Notes under the pieces: model-generated
Databases searched by the model: none
Told to the model about the DNA's origin: nothing
The model's input: only the letters and a program-made list of their open reading frames with translations
In this document: positions 60,923 through 64,000 of the stretch, in pieces
Layout: every line of letters starts with the position of its first letter
Numbering within the stretch: the stretch's first letter is position 1
Program-made: the position numbers and the translations under genes
From: CAYJLF01 sp964371055
GTDB lineage: Bacteria; Eisenbacteria; RBG-16-71-46; CAIMUX01
Assembly: GCA_964371055.1 (NCBI GenBank)
Contig: CAYJLF010000021.1
Location: 41,799 to 105,798 of the forward strand
Reading direction: 5' to 3'
Length of the DNA: 64,000 nt

Positions 60923-61568
60923 GCGCCTCGGGGCTCTCGACCCCCGGAGGGAGCGAGGCGCCGAGGCGCAGGAGGTGCGGCCTTTCTCCGGTGAGATCGA
61001 TCAGACTCGAGGGGAGTCCCGGCAAAGGCCCGCTGTCGACGAAGAGGTCGACGCCGGCGCCGAAGAGATTCCACGCCTCCTCCGCATCGCTGGCGGCGCG
61101 CTCCCCGGTCCGGTTCGCGCTCGTCGAGACGAGCGGGACGCCGAGATCGCGGACGAGATCCTGCAGGAAGGCGTGACGCGGCCAGCGGAAAGCGACCGTC
61201 CCGTCCGGGCCGCAGCAGACCTGGGGCGTACGATCGCCCCGGGCGCGCAGGACGACGGTCACCGGACCGGGCCACTGCTCCTGGATGATCTTCAGCCCGA
61301 GTTCACCGGGGCGCTCGGCATACTCGAACGCCATTTCCGGGCCCGAAACGAGAGCGACGAAGAGCGCCAGCCGCCCCGGTCCCTTGATGGCCTGGATCCG
61401 CGCGCGCGCCTTCTCGCTGTCCCAGCGGCAGGAGAGTCCGTAGATCGTGTCGGTCGGGAGGAACAGCACGCCGCCGCGGCGCAACTCCGGCAGGATGCGC
61501 GCCAACACCTCTCCCCGATTGTCATCTCCCAGCAGCACCCGACGGCTCTCGAATCCGGCCGACGTCAT
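60912..61568 (-). CDS. Sua5/YciO/YrdC-family (threonylcarbamoyl-AMP synthase-like) protein
   Basis: 218 aa from ATG 61568 with GGGAGGG nine nt upstream; the TTG at 61577 is too close to it. Motifs: VLFLPTDTIYGLSCRW, ARIQAIKGPGRLALFVALVS, WPGPVTVVLRARG, FRWPRHAFLQDLVRDLGVPL and VSTSANRTGE. Sua5 domains make threonylcarbamoyl-AMP for the t6A modification of tRNA. The usual K-R-x5-P segment reads KGPGRLALFV, slightly divergent, so a YciO-type paralogue is possible. First gene of the minus-strand run. Confidence 0.88.
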   Translation of the reverse strand: MTSAGFESRRVLLGDDNRGEVLARILPELRRGGVLFLPTDTIYGLSCRWDSEKARARIQAIKGPGRLALFVALVSGPEMAFEYAERPGELGLKIIQEQWPGPVTVVLRARGDRTPQVCCGPDGTVAFRWPRHAFLQDLVRDLGVPLVSTSANRTGERAASDAEEAWNLFGAGVDLFVDSGPLPGLPSSLIDLTGERPHLLRLGASLPPGVESPEAHGG

Positions 61569-61595
61569 GGCGGCCAACCCTCCCCTGTCGATTGA

Positions 61596-61640
61596 GTCGA
61601 TCCAGTCGATCCTGTCGATGCAGTCGATGCAGTCGATCCG
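61596..61640 (+). repeat. Imperfect 9-bp tandem repeats
   Basis: Five units of GTCGATCCA-like sequence in a row (variants CCA, CCT, GCA, GCA, CCG at the end of each unit). Lies between the Sua5 gene (minus) and the deoxyhypusine-synthase-like gene (plus) in their divergent promoter region. The purpose is unknown; nine base pairs is nearly one helical turn, so phased protein binding is possible. Confidence 0.75.
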
Positions 61641-61795
61641 TCATGGGCCCGCCGGCCGGAGCCGCGCGCGCGAAGCAACCCTCCCCGCGGCCGCCGCCGG
61701 CTCCGACGCGGATCGGCACACCGCCACCCCTTGCATCACGCGGGCGCGGGCCGATACGCTCGGTGCCGTTGACCCTTTCGGAAGGAGAGGATCCC

Positions 61796-63189
<1,394 letters not shown>

Positions 63190-63193
<4 letters not shown>

Positions 63194-63942
63194 CGGACGA
63201 GCGCGACCGACCACCCGCGCCGCCGCCGCGACGCGAGGCGCTGCGACAGGCGCTGGCCGGTCCCCTGCCCGGTCGCTCCGCGCAACGCCAGGCGTGGCCG
63301 GACGACCTGCCGGGACGGCTCGATCCACCGGATGCGGCAACTTTCCGCTGTGCCGCCGTCCTGATCGCGCTCTTCGAGGCGGATCGGCCGCCGCCGCCGG
63401 TCGGACGGGGCGCCGCGCTCCACCTGCCGGGCGTCACCGGTTCCGCTCACGTTCGCTTCCCGCTCATCCGGCGGCCGGAGGATCCCGGGCCGCACGGCGG
63501 GCAGATCGCGTTGCCAGGTGGACGGTGCGAGCCCGGCGAAACTCCCGCCGAGTGCGCGCTCCGCGAGGCGGAGGAGGAGACCGGCATCCGACGGACGCAG
63601 GTCGAGATCCTGGGCACCCTGACGCCGGTTTCGGTCGCGGTCAGCCGCAACCGGATCGTTCCCCTGGTTGGCTGGGTGCGACCTTCGACGCTGGCGTGGC
63701 GCGGCCAGGAGGGCGAAGTCGAGGAGATCCTCTTCGCCGACCCCGATCGCCTCTGCCTCGAGGGACCGCGCCGCGTGCCGCAGCGCTGGCGTGACGGCCT
63801 GGTGCGCGACGTCCCGGCCTGGGTAGTCCCGGCGGAGGGCGGCGGCGACGATGATCCACACGAGGCTCGCGCGGCCGTCATCTGGGGCGCGACCGCGATC
63901 ATCCTCGCAGAGTTCCTCTTCCTCTGGCGGGAACTCGGGTGA
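63190..63942 (+). CDS. Nudix hydrolase, CoA-pyrophosphatase-like
   Basis: 250 aa from GTG 63190, whose GTGA overlaps the preceding stop. The Nudix box is complete: GGRCEPGETPAECALREAEE followed by ETGI. Directly before it is HVRFPLIRRPEDPGPHGGQI with A-L-P, the UPF0035-like signature of NudL/CoA pyrophosphatases. The N-terminal 45 residues are Pro/Arg-rich, and the C-terminal part carries WGATAIILAEFLFLW. It likely hydrolyses CoA or related diphosphates. The gene ends intact just before the poly-G tract. Confidence 0.88.
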
Positions 63943-63949
63943 CCCGGGC

Positions 63950-64000
63950 GGGGGGGGGGGGGGGGGGGGGGGGGGGCGGGGGGGGGGGGGGGGGGGGGGG
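63950..64000. other. Poly-G tract at contig end (probable artefact)
   Basis: 51 bases of G with a single C at 63977. Such runs arise when two-colour sequencing reads no signal as G and an assembler extends on it. Begins 8 bp after the Nudix stop codon. Should not be read as biology. Confidence 0.85.

Overview
The window is a GC-rich (roughly 65-70 % by eye), densely packed bacterial chromosome segment ending in a poly-G stretch that looks like a sequencing or assembly artefact. Many extracytoplasmic proteins are lipoproteins or carry a C-terminal FlgD-like / type IX-type sorting domain (238-2367, 35616-37760, 39413-41395). A PorV-like protein, a TonB-dependent receptor with a carboxypeptidase-regulatory-like N-terminus, bactofilin and a Bat operon are also present. 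Together these suggest a didermic lineage of or near the FCB group, for example Candidatus Eisenbacteria, Krumholzibacteriota or Latescibacterota. That is inference from gene content and base composition; there is no rRNA or tRNA to anchor it.

Layout. 1-5.2 kb: a secreted calcineurin-like phosphoesterase and a divergent TPR lipoprotein of the sulfatase superfamily with Thr at the usual formylglycine position. 5.3-16 kb: histidine catabolism genes hutU and hutI, separated by two glycosyltransferases, a helix-hairpin-helix membrane protein, a TonB-receptor-like barrel and a large TPR protein. 16.2-21.4 kb: a zinc/iron-type CDF transporter with three C-terminal dimerisation-type repeats, a DinG/XPD-like helicase overlapping it tail-to-tail, and a collagen-like hexaheme c-type lipoprotein behind a promoter and folded leader. 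21.5-30.4 kb: tryptophanase, a saccharopine-dehydrogenase-like enzyme, an unrecognised membrane protein, SirB1-like, FN3 lipoprotein, DUF455 ferritin-like, and a dusB/cytidine-deaminase-like pair.

30.5-41.4 kb is an outer-surface block: TonB-dependent receptor, PorV-like barrel, beta-propeller lipoprotein, sorting-domain protein and lipoprotein, tightly packed, followed by a separately promoted OB-fold/sorting-domain protein. 41.5-61.6 kb is almost entirely on the minus strand: rhomboid, bactofilin, GAF-GAF-SpoIIE phosphatase coupled to an amidohydrolase, zinc-ribbon protein, PTS IIA, then the MoxR-DUF58-BatA-BatB/C-BatD/E operon, HIT protein, glyA, low-molecular-weight phosphatase, a GT39-like membrane protein, a small lipoprotein and a Sua5/YrdC protein. 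61.8-63.9 kb: a deoxyhypusine-synthase-like enzyme with an added coiled coil, coupled to a Nudix CoA-pyrophosphatase-like gene.

Themes. Amino-acid catabolism (hutU, hutI, tnaA, glyA, saccharopine-like) sits beside envelope biogenesis and surface export. Start/stop overlaps of the ATGA/GTGA type recur throughout and imply translational coupling. The best candidates for an undescribed system are the 30.5-39.3 kb surface operon, the collagen-hexaheme lipoprotein with its leader, and the coiled-coil deoxyhypusine-synthase-like protein. No CRISPR array, insertion sequence, phage, tRNA or rRNA was found.
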